Positions 17,399 through 26,189 of a stretch of 33,588 bases of DNA are shown here, one piece after another. Origin of the DNA: Rhizobiales bacterium Ga0077524 (GTDB lineage Bacteria; Pseudomonadota; Alphaproteobacteria; Rhizobiales; Hyphomicrobiaceae); the NCBI GenBank assembly GCA_001464755.1, contig LNDR01000381.1, forward strand, positions 1 through 33,588, given 5' to 3'. Every line of letters starts with the position of its first letter. Position 1 is the first letter of the stretch. Under the pieces are notes generated by a model. It was not told the DNA's origin, did not search any database, and saw only the letters and a program-made list of their open reading frames with translations. A program made the position numbers and the translations under genes.

Positions 17399-18580
17399 TC
17401 ACCCCCCGTTGGCGCGTTTCCTGATTTCGGCGAGTTCCGGGTCCATCTTGTCGAAGGCGAGCAACGGGGCGACGCTCCGGAAGCCGCGGTTCACCAGCGG
17501 CCAGCGGTGACGGAAGTACACCCACATCGGGTCGAGCCGGCTGCCGAGTTTCACCTTCTGCGCATAGGCCGTCTGCCCGGATTGGTACTGCCTGGCGCCG
17601 TGCCGGAGGGCGAGCCGCACGCCTTCCATCCAGCAGACGAAGAACAGATTGTGGTCGCGGCCCGCCGGGTAGCGCATGCCCCAGAACTTGTCGATGATCC
17701 GGTCTTGCTCGATGAACAGGAGCTTCATGGCCAGCAGCCGGCCGTCGACACGGGCGAGGATCACCGCCGCCCGCTCGGGCGCCAGCGCCGCCACGCAATC
17801 GCGGAAATAAGCAGGCGAGAGCTGCTCGAAATCGCCGTAGTCGAAGCGGCTGTTGGCCCGCGTCTCCTCGTAGAGCGAGAAGATCTCGTCCTCGATCCCG
17901 GCAATGGACCTAACCGTCTCGACCTGGACATGCCCCGCCGTCTTAAGCTTCCGGCGCAACACGGAGCGGTTGTTCGCCGAGAGGGACTGGATGTAGGCGG
18001 CCTCGTCCGCGAAGGGGAGATCAAGCACACAGACTGGCAGCCCGGCGATGCGCGAGAATCCCGCCCCCGCGATTGTTGCATGCAGGGGCTCGGCCTCTCG
18101 GGCGGCGAGATCCTTGATCGCGAGGAGACGCACGCCCTCCCGCGCCGCCTTCGCTTCGAGGCCAGCCAGCAGCGCCGCCAGTGCCCGGTCGCGCTCGGCA
18201 GGCGCGAGTGCCGGGTCGAAGCCGAGATGGCAGCGATCCGCGAGCGGCGAGCCGATCCCCATCACCGGATGCGCGACGAGGCGCGGCAACGTGCGATGCA
18301 GCCAGTCGCCGACGGGCCGCATGCGGCCCTGCAGCGGCGTATCCAGGCGATAGGTCACGTGGAACAAGGGCGCCCCGGCGATCACCCGGCCGCCTCTGCG
18401 CACGACCATCGCCTCGAAGCGAAAACCCGGTGGCGGCACGGCCTCGACGGCTCGGTAATATGCGCTTCCCTCGGCCTCGTCCGGAAACAGGCGCTCCCAG
18501 TCCGCCTCGGGAACGGCACCGACGCCGGGCAGGGCCTCGACCGAAAGCTCTTGCGCGGATGGGGTTGGATTGTGGGCCAC
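17399..18580 (-). CDS. FemAB-like GNAT acyltransferase
   Basis: The 393-aa protein has the two-lobed GNAT layout of the Acetyltransf_6 / COG3146-type families related to FemAB aminoacyl transferases. The C-terminal lobe carries SLSANNRSVLRRKLKTAG, LYEETRANSRFDYGDFEQL, ARVDGRLLAMKLLFIEQDRIIDKFWGMRYPAG and QSGQTAYAQKVKLGSRLDP. No signal peptide is visible. It is the last gene of the minus-strand set with the phosphatase, aminotransferase and hydrolase, only 9 bases after the hydrolase. The family transfers acyl or aminoacyl groups to amines, so an amine made by the aminotransferase is a reasonable acceptor; this is inference. It could instead act on an envelope polymer. Confidence 0.7.
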   Translation of the reverse strand: MAHNPTPSAQELSVEALPGVGAVPEADWERLFPDEAEGSAYYRAVEAVPPPGFRFEAMVVRRGGRVIAGAPLFHVTYRLDTPLQGRMRPVGDWLHRTLPRLVAHPVMGIGSPLADRCHLGFDPALAPAERDRALAALLAGLEAKAAREGVRLLAIKDLAAREAEPLHATIAGAGFSRIAGLPVCVLDLPFADEAAYIQSLSANNRSVLRRKLKTAGHVQVETVRSIAGIEDEIFSLYEETRANSRFDYGDFEQLSPAYFRDCVAALAPERAAVILARVDGRLLAMKLLFIEQDRIIDKFWGMRYPAGRDHNLFFVCWMEGVRLALRHGARQYQSGQTAYAQKVKLGSRLDPMWVYFRHRWPLVNRGFRSVAPLLAFDKMDPELAEIRKRANGG

Positions 18581-18589
18581 GTGGCTCCT

Positions 18590-19471
18590 CTATTCCGCCG
18601 CCGTGATCGTCGATTGCATGGGTGCCGATGCCGTCGCGAGACGGCCTTCGTTCGCCTTCGCGATACCGTCGGCGAACGCGATCGAGCGCTCGATCACCAC
18701 CTGCCGCTGCTTGTCGAGTGTGATGATGTGGTAGCTGTCCTCGAGTACGATCATCTCGACGCGGCCACCCAGATTTTTCTGCAGGTAGAATGCGTTGTCG
18801 ATGTCGGCGAGATCGTCGTCCCGGGGATGCAGGATGAGCGACGGCGCCTTGATCTCCTTGAGGCGCGGCTTCACCTCGTCGCACATGGCATTGAAGTGCG
18901 AGAGGCTGCGCACGGGCGTGCAGAACACGCCCGCCTCGGAGCTATCCTTGCCCTGCATGCTCTGCACGACGAGCGCTCGCACGCGCTCGTCCTTGAGCCC
19001 GTAGGGCTCGTGCTCCGGCAGTGTCATCTTGATGTTGAACCGGGACGGGCGAATGTAGCGCAGCACGCGGCTGTGCCACGGCATCGACCAGCCGTTGAGC
19101 CATATCGTCGGCGCATAGAAGGCGAGGCCCTGCACACCCTCTGGCCGGTTCTGCGCAAGCTGCGCTGCCAGGATGCCGCCCATCGACAACCCGCCCGCGA
19201 TGATCACGTCGCAGTGCGCCTTCAAACGGTCGTGTGCCAACTCGACGCTTTCGTACCATTCCTGGGCGGTCGAGTTGCGAAGCGTCTCGACGGACGCGCA
19301 ATGCCCAGCGAGCTGGCAGCAATGAACCGTATAGCCGGCACGCGCGATGCCTTGCGCCACGTAGCGCATCTCGACGGGCGTTCCGCCGAGCCCATGGATC
19401 AGCAGGAAGCCGACCCGGCCTCCAGCATGGATCGTACTCCTGTCAGGAGTCACCGAGGTCGACGTGCTCAT
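18590..19471 (-). CDS. Alpha/beta hydrolase, YvaK/Est30-type carboxylesterase
   Basis: The 293-aa cytosolic serine hydrolase contains GFLLIHGLGGTPVEMRYVA (oxyanion region, about 21-39), the nucleophile elbow GLSMGG (Ser96), the acid-residue loop LILHPRDDDLADI and the terminal DSYHIITLD that supplies the catalytic His. The pattern fits the short carboxylesterase / monoacylglycerol-lipase group (COG1647). The frame is open further upstream, to 19540, but the ATG at 19471 (MSTSTS) begins just before the conserved core; 19498 is an alternative. It lies 93 bases after the aminotransferase and 9 bases before the GNAT gene. Substrate unknown; an acyl ester or amide connected with the neighbouring enzymes is likely. 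Confidence 0.75.
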   Translation of the reverse strand: MSTSTSVTPDRSTIHAGGRVGFLLIHGLGGTPVEMRYVAQGIARAGYTVHCCQLAGHCASVETLRNSTAQEWYESVELAHDRLKAHCDVIIAGGLSMGGILAAQLAQNRPEGVQGLAFYAPTIWLNGWSMPWHSRVLRYIRPSRFNIKMTLPEHEPYGLKDERVRALVVQSMQGKDSSEAGVFCTPVRSLSHFNAMCDEVKPRLKEIKAPSLILHPRDDDLADIDNAFYLQKNLGGRVEMIVLEDSYHIITLDKQRQVVIERSIAFADGIAKANEGRLATASAPMQSTITAAE

Positions 19472-19564
19472 GATCCCGCGTCTCGTTTCAGGGCGCATCT
19501 TCGCGGCGCCATGCTGCCTCAACTGCGGGGTCCAGCCCATCCCATCATGTCCGCGTCATAGGCG

Positions 19565-20995
19565 TCAGGCATGCCCCTCGAGGCGCGCGACGCGGCCCAT
19601 GAGCTGGTCGAGGAGTTCGATCGCGAGGTCGATCTCCTCGTTCGAGATGTGCAGGCTCGGCGCCAATGTGACCACGTTCTTGTAGTAGCCGCCGATATCG
19701 AGCACGAGACCGTAGCGGCGGCCCTTCACCTCGAGATCCGCCTTGAATGCCTCGTCGACCATCAGATCGACCAGCCTCTTCGACGGCGTGAAGCTGTCGG
19801 ACGGCTCGCAGATCTCCATGCGCAGCGCCAAGCCCAGGCCATCGACGTCGCCGACCATTTTGTGGCGACGCTTGAGGTACTGGAGCCCGTCGAGGAAGCG
19901 CCGGCCCTTTTCCGGAACCGAGCGCTCGTAGTCGCCCTCGGCAAGCATCCGCATCACCTCGAGGCCGACGCCGGTGCCCATCGGATTGGCGTTGAACGTC
20001 GAGTGCGTCGAGCCTGCCGGGAACACGGTCGGATTGATCAGCTTTTCCTTGGCCCAGACGCCGGAGAGCGGGTTCAAGCCGTTGGTCAGCGCCTTGCCGA
20101 ACACCAGGATGTCGGGTGTGATGCCGAAATGCTCGAACGACCAGAGCTTGCCGGTCCGGTAGAAGCCCATCTGGATCTCGTCGACGACGAGTAGAATGCC
20201 GTGCTCGTCGAGCACCTTCTTCAACTCGGCGAGGAAGCCCATCGGCGGCACCACGTACCCGCCTGTCCCCTGGATGGTCTCGATGTAGAACGCCGCATAC
20301 TCGCACTGGCGCGTCTTCGGGTCCCACAGGCCGTGATACTCGCTCTCGAAGAGGCGCTTGAACTGGGCGACCGAGCGGTGCCCAAGCTCCTCCTTCGACA
20401 TGCCCTTCGGTCCCCGGAAATGATACGGGAACGGAATGAACATCGCCCGATCGGAGAAGTGCCCGTAACGCCGACGATAGCGGTAGGACGAGGTGATCGC
20501 CGAGGCGCCGAGTGTACGCCCGTGATAGCCGCCCTCGAAGGCGAACATCAGTGTCTTGCCCGTGGTGTTGCGCACCAGCTTCAGGCTGTCCTCGACAGCT
20601 TGGCTACCGCCGACGTTGAAGTGCACCCGGCCCTTCTCGCCGACCTTCGCCTCCATGTCCTGGCCGATCATCGCCGCGAGCTCGATCTTCTCGCGATGGA
20701 GGTACTGCGAGGCGACTTGCGGCAGCGTGTCGAGCTGCCGGCGCACGGCATTGGCAATCCGCACGTTCTTGTAGCCGAAATTGACGGCCGAGTACCACAT
20801 CTGCAGGTCGAGATATTCGGCACCGGCCGCGTCGGACATGAACGAGCCCTGGCAGTCCGTGAACATCTTCGGCGGCGTCGTGTAGTGGACCGTGTCGCCG
20901 TGGCTGCAGTAGCGATCCTCGAGGGCGAGCAACTCCGCTTCGCTCAAGGGCGCTGGGCACGATCCGCCATCGGTCCAGTGCATCGACTTGTCCAT
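19565..20995 (-). CDS. Class III PLP-dependent aminotransferase of unknown substrate
   Basis: The 476-aa fold-type I aminotransferase resembles acetylornithine/4-aminobutyrate/diaminobutyrate aminotransferases. Visible are NVGGSQAVEDSLKLVRNTTG (cofactor phosphate-binding region), FEGGYHGRTLGASAIT, LVVDEIQMGFYRTGKL (Asp272 contacting the PLP ring nitrogen), and FGKALTNGLNPLSG with the Schiff-base Lys301, followed by GSTHSTFNANPMG. The N-terminal extension up to about residue 50 contains the region YCSHGDTVHYTTPPKMF and is not typical of ArgD. It starts 4 bases after the phosphatase stop, indicating translational coupling. The substrate cannot be read from sequence; arginine, GABA and ectoine pathway partners are absent. 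Confidence 0.85.
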   Translation of the reverse strand: MDKSMHWTDGGSCPAPLSEAELLALEDRYCSHGDTVHYTTPPKMFTDCQGSFMSDAAGAEYLDLQMWYSAVNFGYKNVRIANAVRRQLDTLPQVASQYLHREKIELAAMIGQDMEAKVGEKGRVHFNVGGSQAVEDSLKLVRNTTGKTLMFAFEGGYHGRTLGASAITSSYRYRRRYGHFSDRAMFIPFPYHFRGPKGMSKEELGHRSVAQFKRLFESEYHGLWDPKTRQCEYAAFYIETIQGTGGYVVPPMGFLAELKKVLDEHGILLVVDEIQMGFYRTGKLWSFEHFGITPDILVFGKALTNGLNPLSGVWAKEKLINPTVFPAGSTHSTFNANPMGTGVGLEVMRMLAEGDYERSVPEKGRRFLDGLQYLKRRHKMVGDVDGLGLALRMEICEPSDSFTPSKRLVDLMVDEAFKADLEVKGRRYGLVLDIGGYYKNVVTLAPSLHISNEEIDLAIELLDQLMGRVARLEGHA

Positions 20996-20999
20996 GCGC

Positions 21000-21692
21000 C
21001 TACTCGTCCCTCATCTCGTCTTGCCTGGAATGGTCAGCGGGCAGTGTCTCGTCGAGCCACGCCGCGAAGAGCGACGTTGCCTCGGCGAAGGATTGAAAAG
21101 GGACGTGCGGCAGCCCGGTTTCTGCCGCATGGCGAAGGAGCGCACTCTTGGCGAGCACGAGTTCAGCGTTTTGCGCCACGCAGAAGTCCGATCGCCCATC
21201 GCCGACGATGACGCGCACAGTGCCCGCAGGGGCAACGGCGAACTGGCATTTGCAGTTTCCGGCGAGCGAGCGGCAGTCGGCCCGCCCGTGCGGAAAGAGC
21301 AGACGCCAGCGATCTCCCCCAAGCCACTCGAGCTGATTGGCGCGAAAAGGCAGCTCCAGCCCGTTCCGCTCGAGCACCGCGCCGACCGTCCGGTCGAGCC
21401 CGTCCGAGACGACGGTGATACCGAGCCCGCGCGAGCGGCAGAGTGCAACGAAGGCCGGAAACGCCGGATCGATCTCGATCTCCGAAACGAAGTTGTCGAT
21501 CTCTGCCGGAGTGGCTCGAAGCAGGGCGATTTGGCGCACCATGCACTCGCGCGAGCCGATCTTTCCGGCCTTCCACTCGTCCTCGACATCCTGCCAGGCC
21601 GGCTCCGCGAATCGTTCGAGCAAGCGGTCGGTCGTGTCGACGGTGGCGATGGTGCCGTCGAAGTCCACCAGCACCTCGCAATTCAGACGCAT
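21000..21692 (-). CDS. HAD-IB phosphatase, MtnX/SerB-like
   Basis: The 230-aa haloacid-dehalogenase phosphatase shows motif I VDFDGTIA (Asp10 nucleophile, Asp12), motif II VVSDGLDRTV (Ser), and motif IV VGDGRSDFCVA. The helical cap and length fit the MtnX-like / phosphoserine-phosphatase-like subfamily. I see no methionine-salvage partners nearby, so an MtnX role is not supported. The frame is open to 21752; MRLNCEV at 21692 is chosen because the nucleophile motif then falls at residue 10, as usual for the family. It is the first gene of the tightly spaced set with the aminotransferase. A phosphorylated precursor dephosphorylated before or after transamination is an inference. Confidence 0.78.
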   Translation of the reverse strand: MRLNCEVLVDFDGTIATVDTTDRLLERFAEPAWQDVEDEWKAGKIGSRECMVRQIALLRATPAEIDNFVSEIEIDPAFPAFVALCRSRGLGITVVSDGLDRTVGAVLERNGLELPFRANQLEWLGGDRWRLLFPHGRADCRSLAGNCKCQFAVAPAGTVRVIVGDGRSDFCVAQNAELVLAKSALLRHAAETGLPHVPFQSFAEATSLFAAWLDETLPADHSRQDEMRDE

Positions 21693-21992
21693 GCTCGACC
21701 CACTGGCCCAACCCATTGATTGATTGCTTGTATTCGGCAGGGGCACTGCCATCCTTCAAGCAGTAGCGCCTCTCTAGCTCCCCGCAAACACCATGCCAAT
21801 GGGCATCGTAAACGAGCGGCTACCCACGGCGGCCGCGTGCGTATCGCAGAAAGATGTGGTTGTCGCAGAGGTTTGTGACTGCGAATTAACTATTTCCAGG
21901 CGCTGGTGGCGGCGGCCGGCCCGACTGGGAACGATCAATGTGTGGCGGCCGTGCAATACCGTTGCCGGAGCCTTCATCATATGCCCCGAGCG
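21693..21992. other. Intergenic region between the symporter and the phosphatase gene
   Basis: I find no credible gene here. A short stem ATGCC-AATG-GGCAT lies near 21789-21802. No clear -35/-10 pair for the minus-strand phosphatase operon is recognisable. The 300-base gap makes it uncertain whether the symporter is co-transcribed with the genes that follow. Confidence 0.4.
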
Positions 21993-23372
21993 TCATTTCG
22001 GGACGCGCCGCTGCTCCAATATTCCAACGATGATATAAGCACTTAGGGCGGTTGCGAGCGCGATCAGATAGGGTGTGGAAACGGCAAATAGGAACTTCCC
22101 TCCTGCCCAGACCAGCGACCCCGAGAGCAGCGCCACCGCGGCGGCGGCCGGCCCACCGAAGCCAGTGAAGAGGCCGAACAGCGCGACCACGATCGCCCCC
22201 GCGCTACCGAAGGCCGAGGCGAGTTCGACGAGTTCCTTGATCGTCTCGACAGAGTTGGCCAGCACCCAGGCGACGATGCTGAGCACCAGCACGCAGATCC
22301 GGACGCTCGCCAGCCGCGCTCCGGGCGAAAGGCCGGGGACCAGACGTGTCACCACGTTGTGCGAAAGCTGGGCGGCCGGCGCATGCAACGCCGCGTGCAC
22401 CACCGACAGGATCGCCGAGACCAGTGCACCGACGAACAGCGCATAGGCAACGGGCGGCAGGTAGGCCTCGGCCAGCTTCGGAACGATCTGCTCGGGCTCT
22501 GCAAGATCCTTCATGAGAAGTGGTCCGACGAGGCCGAGAAACAGCGGCAGCAGCCCCATGACCAGGTACATCAATCCGCCTGTCACCGTGCCGACCGCCG
22601 CGACCGTCGCCGTCCGCGCTCCGAGAAAGCGCGAGATCAGCTCGACGGCGACTAGGCTTCCACACAGGACGACGGCCAGCTTCTCGATTTTGTCGAGCGC
22701 TCCGTTCTCCCCGCCCCCGCTCAGGCTGAGGCGCGCCGGCTCGATCCGTGCGAGCCCGGCCTCGATGCCGCCTACGGCACCTGCCACGAAAACGGCGAGG
22801 ACCACGAGGCCGACCATGACCGCGATGCCTTGCACCACGTCCGTCACTGCATCGGCCAGCAGGCCTCCGACCACCGAGTAGGCACCGACCAGGACGGCCG
22901 CGACCAGGATCGCCGTGTCGACCTCGAGGCCCGTCGTCGAGCCGAGGATCTGGCCGAAGGCGCGCACCTGCGCCGCCGCCCACAGCACCGAGCCGGGCAA
23001 GAGGATGAGCACGAAGAGCTTCTCGATCTCCGGCGAATAGCGCGCGCGCACCATGTCGGCATAGGTGACGATGCCGCGCCGCCACAGCGGCGCGGCGAGC
23101 AGCAATCCGACGATCAAAACGGCGATGCCATAGCCGAATGGATCGGTCAGTCCGCCGGAAAGCCCCTTCGTGTAGATTTCTCCGGCCGACGCGACGATCG
23201 CCTCTGCGCCGAACCATGTGGCGAACACCGAGAATGCGACGAGCCCGGTGCCGAGCGAGCGGCCGGCGATGATGTAGTCCTGCTCGGATGTCATGCGTCG
23301 CGACACCCAGGCGCCGATAGCGAACTGGAATAGGACATAGCCGAGGATCCCGGCGAGCGCGTAGCTGTTCAC
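21993..23372 (-). CDS. Sodium:solute symporter (SSF family)
   Basis: This 459-aa polytopic inner-membrane protein has about 12-13 hydrophobic segments. The family pattern is clear: DYIIAGRSLGTGLVAFSVFATWFGAEAI near residues 32-59, YTKGLSGGLTDPFGYGIA, RARYSPEIEKLF, and GAYSVVGGLLADAVTDVVQG in the middle, with SAILSVVHAALHAPAAQLSHNVVTRL at the Na2-site helix. SSF proteins import proline, pantothenate, sugars, carboxylates or amines with sodium; the substrate is not evident. It lies upstream on the same strand as the phosphatase-aminotransferase set and could supply or recover its substrate. The start is ATG 23372; the divergent gene to the right shares the 186-base upstream region. Confidence 0.88.
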   Translation of the reverse strand: MNSYALAGILGYVLFQFAIGAWVSRRMTSEQDYIIAGRSLGTGLVAFSVFATWFGAEAIVASAGEIYTKGLSGGLTDPFGYGIAVLIVGLLLAAPLWRRGIVTYADMVRARYSPEIEKLFVLILLPGSVLWAAAQVRAFGQILGSTTGLEVDTAILVAAVLVGAYSVVGGLLADAVTDVVQGIAVMVGLVVLAVFVAGAVGGIEAGLARIEPARLSLSGGGENGALDKIEKLAVVLCGSLVAVELISRFLGARTATVAAVGTVTGGLMYLVMGLLPLFLGLVGPLLMKDLAEPEQIVPKLAEAYLPPVAYALFVGALVSAILSVVHAALHAPAAQLSHNVVTRLVPGLSPGARLASVRICVLVLSIVAWVLANSVETIKELVELASAFGSAGAIVVALFGLFTGFGGPAAAAVALLSGSLVWAGGKFLFAVSTPYLIALATALSAYIIVGILEQRRVPK

Positions 23373-23558
23373 GTCTTTCCGTCTCCGAGCCCAAGGCCCC
23401 GCCTTCTGCCACAGTTGAGCCCACCGCGGCGAGCGTGTCGGGCCGACCTAGGCAGATTCAGAAATGGTAAATCAGTCTGGCGTCACCTATCTGTCACGCG
23501 AATGCCACGCTGGCCGGCCATGCGTGCGCTCCGATCCAGTGGACGGCTGGGAGGCCGC

Positions 23559-25442
23559 GTGACGATCCGCAAGAACGCAATCCGACGAGGTCTTGCAACG
23601 GGGCTTCTCTTGCACGTCGCAGGGCTGTCAACCGCTGTCGCTCAAACCAACTCATCCCCTCCCGCGGTGAACCGTCCGGAGGCACCCGCAACGTCGCAGG
23701 GTGCATCTCGCGCCCTTACACAGAGGCAGGAGTACGAGGCATGCCAGTCGCGCGACGAGGCGCAATTTAGTGAAGCCATCGAGCGCGTCACCCTCGCGGC
23801 CCTGGAAGGGGCGATACGGGGACTGGACTATCAACCAATCGTCGCGGAGGCGTGGCGGAAGGGCAACATCGACGAGGTCGTAGCGCGTCGTGTCGATGCC
23901 GTTCTGGATGAGCTCAAACAGGAGACGAGCTGGAGCGATCGGATCGCCAGCCTAGCCTCGCGCGAGAGCCAGGAGAAGCTAGCGAAGGCGGCAGCCGAGC
24001 GGGTTTTCGGCTCTGCCGACATACGGCGTGCGATCGAGACGCTGGCAACCGGTGTCGGCCGCCATGTGGGTGAGCGCCTCGAGCTGGCGACCGCGGACGC
24101 GGCCGAGCCGACGACTCGCTGCCTCGAGGCGTTTCTGGGCCCCCGCTACGGTATGACGGTCGCGCGCATCGTCGCTGTGGACGCTGGCAAGGAGTTCGCC
24201 ATAGACGCCAGCAAGGGCGCCGCACCCGTCTCGCGCGGCAGCGTCCTCGTCGAGAGCAAGGAAGGGCTCGCCGGCCTCGTCGCCGTCATCATGCGCCGCC
24301 AGCTCGGCAACTTGTCGGCCCGCGTTGGCCAGCGCCTCGTCGGTGCCGTGCTTGGTCGCGTCGTCTCGGTCGTGGCCGGCGGTGTCGGCGTGGTGCTGAT
24401 TGCCAAGGATATCTGGGAGTTGCGTAACGGCGTGCTGCCGATCATCGCCAGCGAGATGAAGGCGCCGGCCACCCGTGACAAGGTTCAGGGCGAACTCGCC
24501 CGCTCAGTTGCGACGGAGATCGAGGTCCACCTGAAGGACATCGCCAAGCGCACCTCAGATCGTGTCATCGAGATCTGGCACGAGTTCCGCCGCGCCCATG
24601 CCAAGGTGCTGGAGCTGGCGGAGCGTAACACCGCCTTCAAGGCTTTCATCGACAACGTCTCGCCGTCGAACCTCGGCCGCCTCGACGAGGTGGTCGCCCT
24701 ACAGCTGCCGCACGGGGGCGAGGCGCGCCTTCTATCGCGCGTTGCCGACGGCTCGCTTGCCGAGGCCGTGGAGCGCTGGCCCGCGCGCGTGCTCGACATC
24801 GCACGCGATCGCCGCTCCCTCGAGGCGGGGTTTAAGTGGCGCGCGCTTGCCGGAGACGCCCTGGTGCCCAAGGTGCTCGAACTCGAGGTCCACCGCCTCG
24901 CCGATCCCGACCAGCTGACCCGCGCGGCCCTCGAGCGGATACTTCGCATCGACGACCGTGTCGCGTCCGGCCGGCTGGCAGCAATCGCCGGCAGCCGGCT
25001 CGAGCCTTTGCTGGAGGTGGGAGACGCCGAGTTGAGGCGTCTTGCCCGGGCCTTGGGCGAAAGCGAGCTGGCGAGCCTGTCCGGCTATCTCACGGCGCTG
25101 GAGCGACCCGCCAGCCACAGGCTTCTCGCCGCCGTCGCGGAAGTGCCGAGCCGTATGCAGGCGGTGGCTCCAGCACGCGTGCGTGAGGCTATTCTCGCCA
25201 GTCGCGACCAGCGCGCTGCGCTCGAGATGATGCTGAGATCCGGCGATCTGCTCGACCTTGGCGAGTTCGTGAAAGATGTCGATGCCGCGCGCTCCGGCGC
25301 CGTGTCTCCGCGCCTGCTGCTCTGGCGCTATCCGGCTGCACTGGCTGTTGTCGCGATCGTTGGCCTTGCGCTTCTCCTCTTGCTGTGGCGGGCAGTCGCG
25401 GGCCGCCGGCCGGGCAGGCGGCGCGACGCCACGCATGCCTGA
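23559..25442 (+). CDS. Unknown exported membrane-anchored protein
   Basis: I do not recognise this 627-aa protein. The start GTG 23559 has GGGAGG four bases upstream and gives a good signal peptide (basic RKNAIRR, then LATGLLLHVAGLSTAVAQ, with cleavage near residue 29); longer in-frame starts exist at 23520 and 23415. A first hydrophobic region with Gly/Val-rich sequence lies at about 256-284 and a C-terminal membrane segment at about 593-613, followed by a basic tail GRRPGRRR. Residues 300-590 are almost entirely predicted helix with repeated Leu/Arg/Glu-rich units, such as LEPLLEVGDAELRRLARALGE. The shape suggests a periplasmic helical domain held at the membrane by its C terminus. Codon use matches neighbouring genes, so it is a real gene. 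Confidence 0.7.
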   Translation: MTIRKNAIRRGLATGLLLHVAGLSTAVAQTNSSPPAVNRPEAPATSQGASRALTQRQEYEACQSRDEAQFSEAIERVTLAALEGAIRGLDYQPIVAEAWRKGNIDEVVARRVDAVLDELKQETSWSDRIASLASRESQEKLAKAAAERVFGSADIRRAIETLATGVGRHVGERLELATADAAEPTTRCLEAFLGPRYGMTVARIVAVDAGKEFAIDASKGAAPVSRGSVLVESKEGLAGLVAVIMRRQLGNLSARVGQRLVGAVLGRVVSVVAGGVGVVLIAKDIWELRNGVLPIIASEMKAPATRDKVQGELARSVATEIEVHLKDIAKRTSDRVIEIWHEFRRAHAKVLELAERNTAFKAFIDNVSPSNLGRLDEVVALQLPHGGEARLLSRVADGSLAEAVERWPARVLDIARDRRSLEAGFKWRALAGDALVPKVLELEVHRLADPDQLTRAALERILRIDDRVASGRLAAIAGSRLEPLLEVGDAELRRLARALGESELASLSGYLTALERPASHRLLAAVAEVPSRMQAVAPARVREAILASRDQRAALEMMLRSGDLLDLGEFVKDVDAARSGAVSPRLLLWRYPAALAVVAIVGLALLLLLWRAVAGRRPGRRRDATHA

Positions 25443-25592
25443 GTCGGCCATCACGCCGGGCGTCACGCACCGCTTTCGCGGCGGCGTGCACGAATTCCGT
25501 CTGTCCTTTGCGCAGGCTAGCCGTTTTTGCTACTCGAAGGACGAGCGCTCGAGCGAGTCGGCTCGCCGGGGGGATAGAGGAGCACGACGCTG

Positions 25593-25769
25593 ATGGGTCT
25601 CAAGGCACCGGGAATTCTTTCGTTCACCTCGTCCATCGTTCTGGTGGTGATTGCCGCCGTGTCACGTTTTGCCAACGCGAGCATCCCACTCGTGACGGGC
25701 CACGAGTTCGTCCTCGTGTTGGTGGCCTACCTTGTGCTTGTGGTGGGCTGCGTCGTGCGCGGTCTTTGA
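25593..25769 (+). CDS. Very small two-helix membrane protein
   Basis: This 58-aa open frame, MGLKAPGILSF...VVRGL, has two hydrophobic stretches (ILSFTSSIVLVVIAAVSRF and EFVLVLVAYLVLVVGCVV) joined by a short loop with NASIPLVTGH. A purine-rich ribosome site AGAGGAG lies about ten bases upstream of the ATG. It lies 150 bases after the unknown exported protein on the same strand. No family is recognised; the pattern is that of a small inner-membrane hairpin protein. The 150 bases before it hold nothing I can identify. Confidence 0.55.
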   Translation: MGLKAPGILSFTSSIVLVVIAAVSRFANASIPLVTGHEFVLVLVAYLVLVVGCVVRGL

Positions 25770-25874
25770 TCGCGTCACGCTGCGGTCGTCGCGCTGTCCA
25801 CGTCTCATGTGTTCTTCTGTCGCGCGGCCAACGGCGCCCTGTTCGGCCGGTCGCCGGTCACGCTTAATCCAGTG

Positions 25875-26060
25875 ATGACATCGCGGCATGATTCTGAACT
25901 CAGCGAATGGCGGCGGCGAGCCCAGCGTGGCGCGCGCGACATCGCCGTGGCAGTCGCCCTGACGGTCACCGCGGTGGCGCTGATCGGCGTGGCATGGCTC
26001 GGCAATCATCGCTCGGCTGGCCCGGGTGTGGGTTCATCGGCTGAGGTGATTCAGCGCTGA
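25875..26060 (+). CDS. Possible small single-pass membrane protein
   Basis: This 61-aa open frame starts MTSRHDSELSEWRRRAQRG with a basic N-terminal region and contains one hydrophobic helix, DIAVAVALTVTAVALIGVAWLG, then a short Ser/Gly-rich tail. The ribosome site is poor, and a GTG-initiated longer version from 25809 is possible. Reasons to accept it are the clean amphipathic and hydrophobic layout and the absence of any better gene here. It could be a chance frame. Confidence 0.35.
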   Translation: MTSRHDSELSEWRRRAQRGARDIAVAVALTVTAVALIGVAWLGNHRSAGPGVGSSAEVIQR

Positions 26061-26189
26061 GCCGCTCCCGCAGCCCGTCGGAGGTGTTGGCAGAACGGGC
26101 GTCATGATAGCTTCACCCGCAGCGATCGGGTGGCGAGCTTCGGACGAGATGGCACGCGTCCCGCCATGAGCTGGTCCTTCGAGGACGCA

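Noticed and set aside
17507-19561. 684-codon plus-strand open frame opposite the GNAT and hydrolase genes
   Set aside because: It spans two well-supported minus-strand genes and their junction, and the translation shows no domain, so it is a GC-driven shadow.
19565-20995. Calling the aminotransferase HpnO (hopanoid), ArgD or EctB
   Set aside because: Fold-type motifs are shared by all class III enzymes and none of the matching pathway genes are in the window.
21000-21692. Assigning the HAD phosphatase to methionine salvage (MtnX)
   Set aside because: Subfamily resemblance only; no mtnA, mtnB, mtnK or mtnW-type gene is nearby, so the name would over-annotate.
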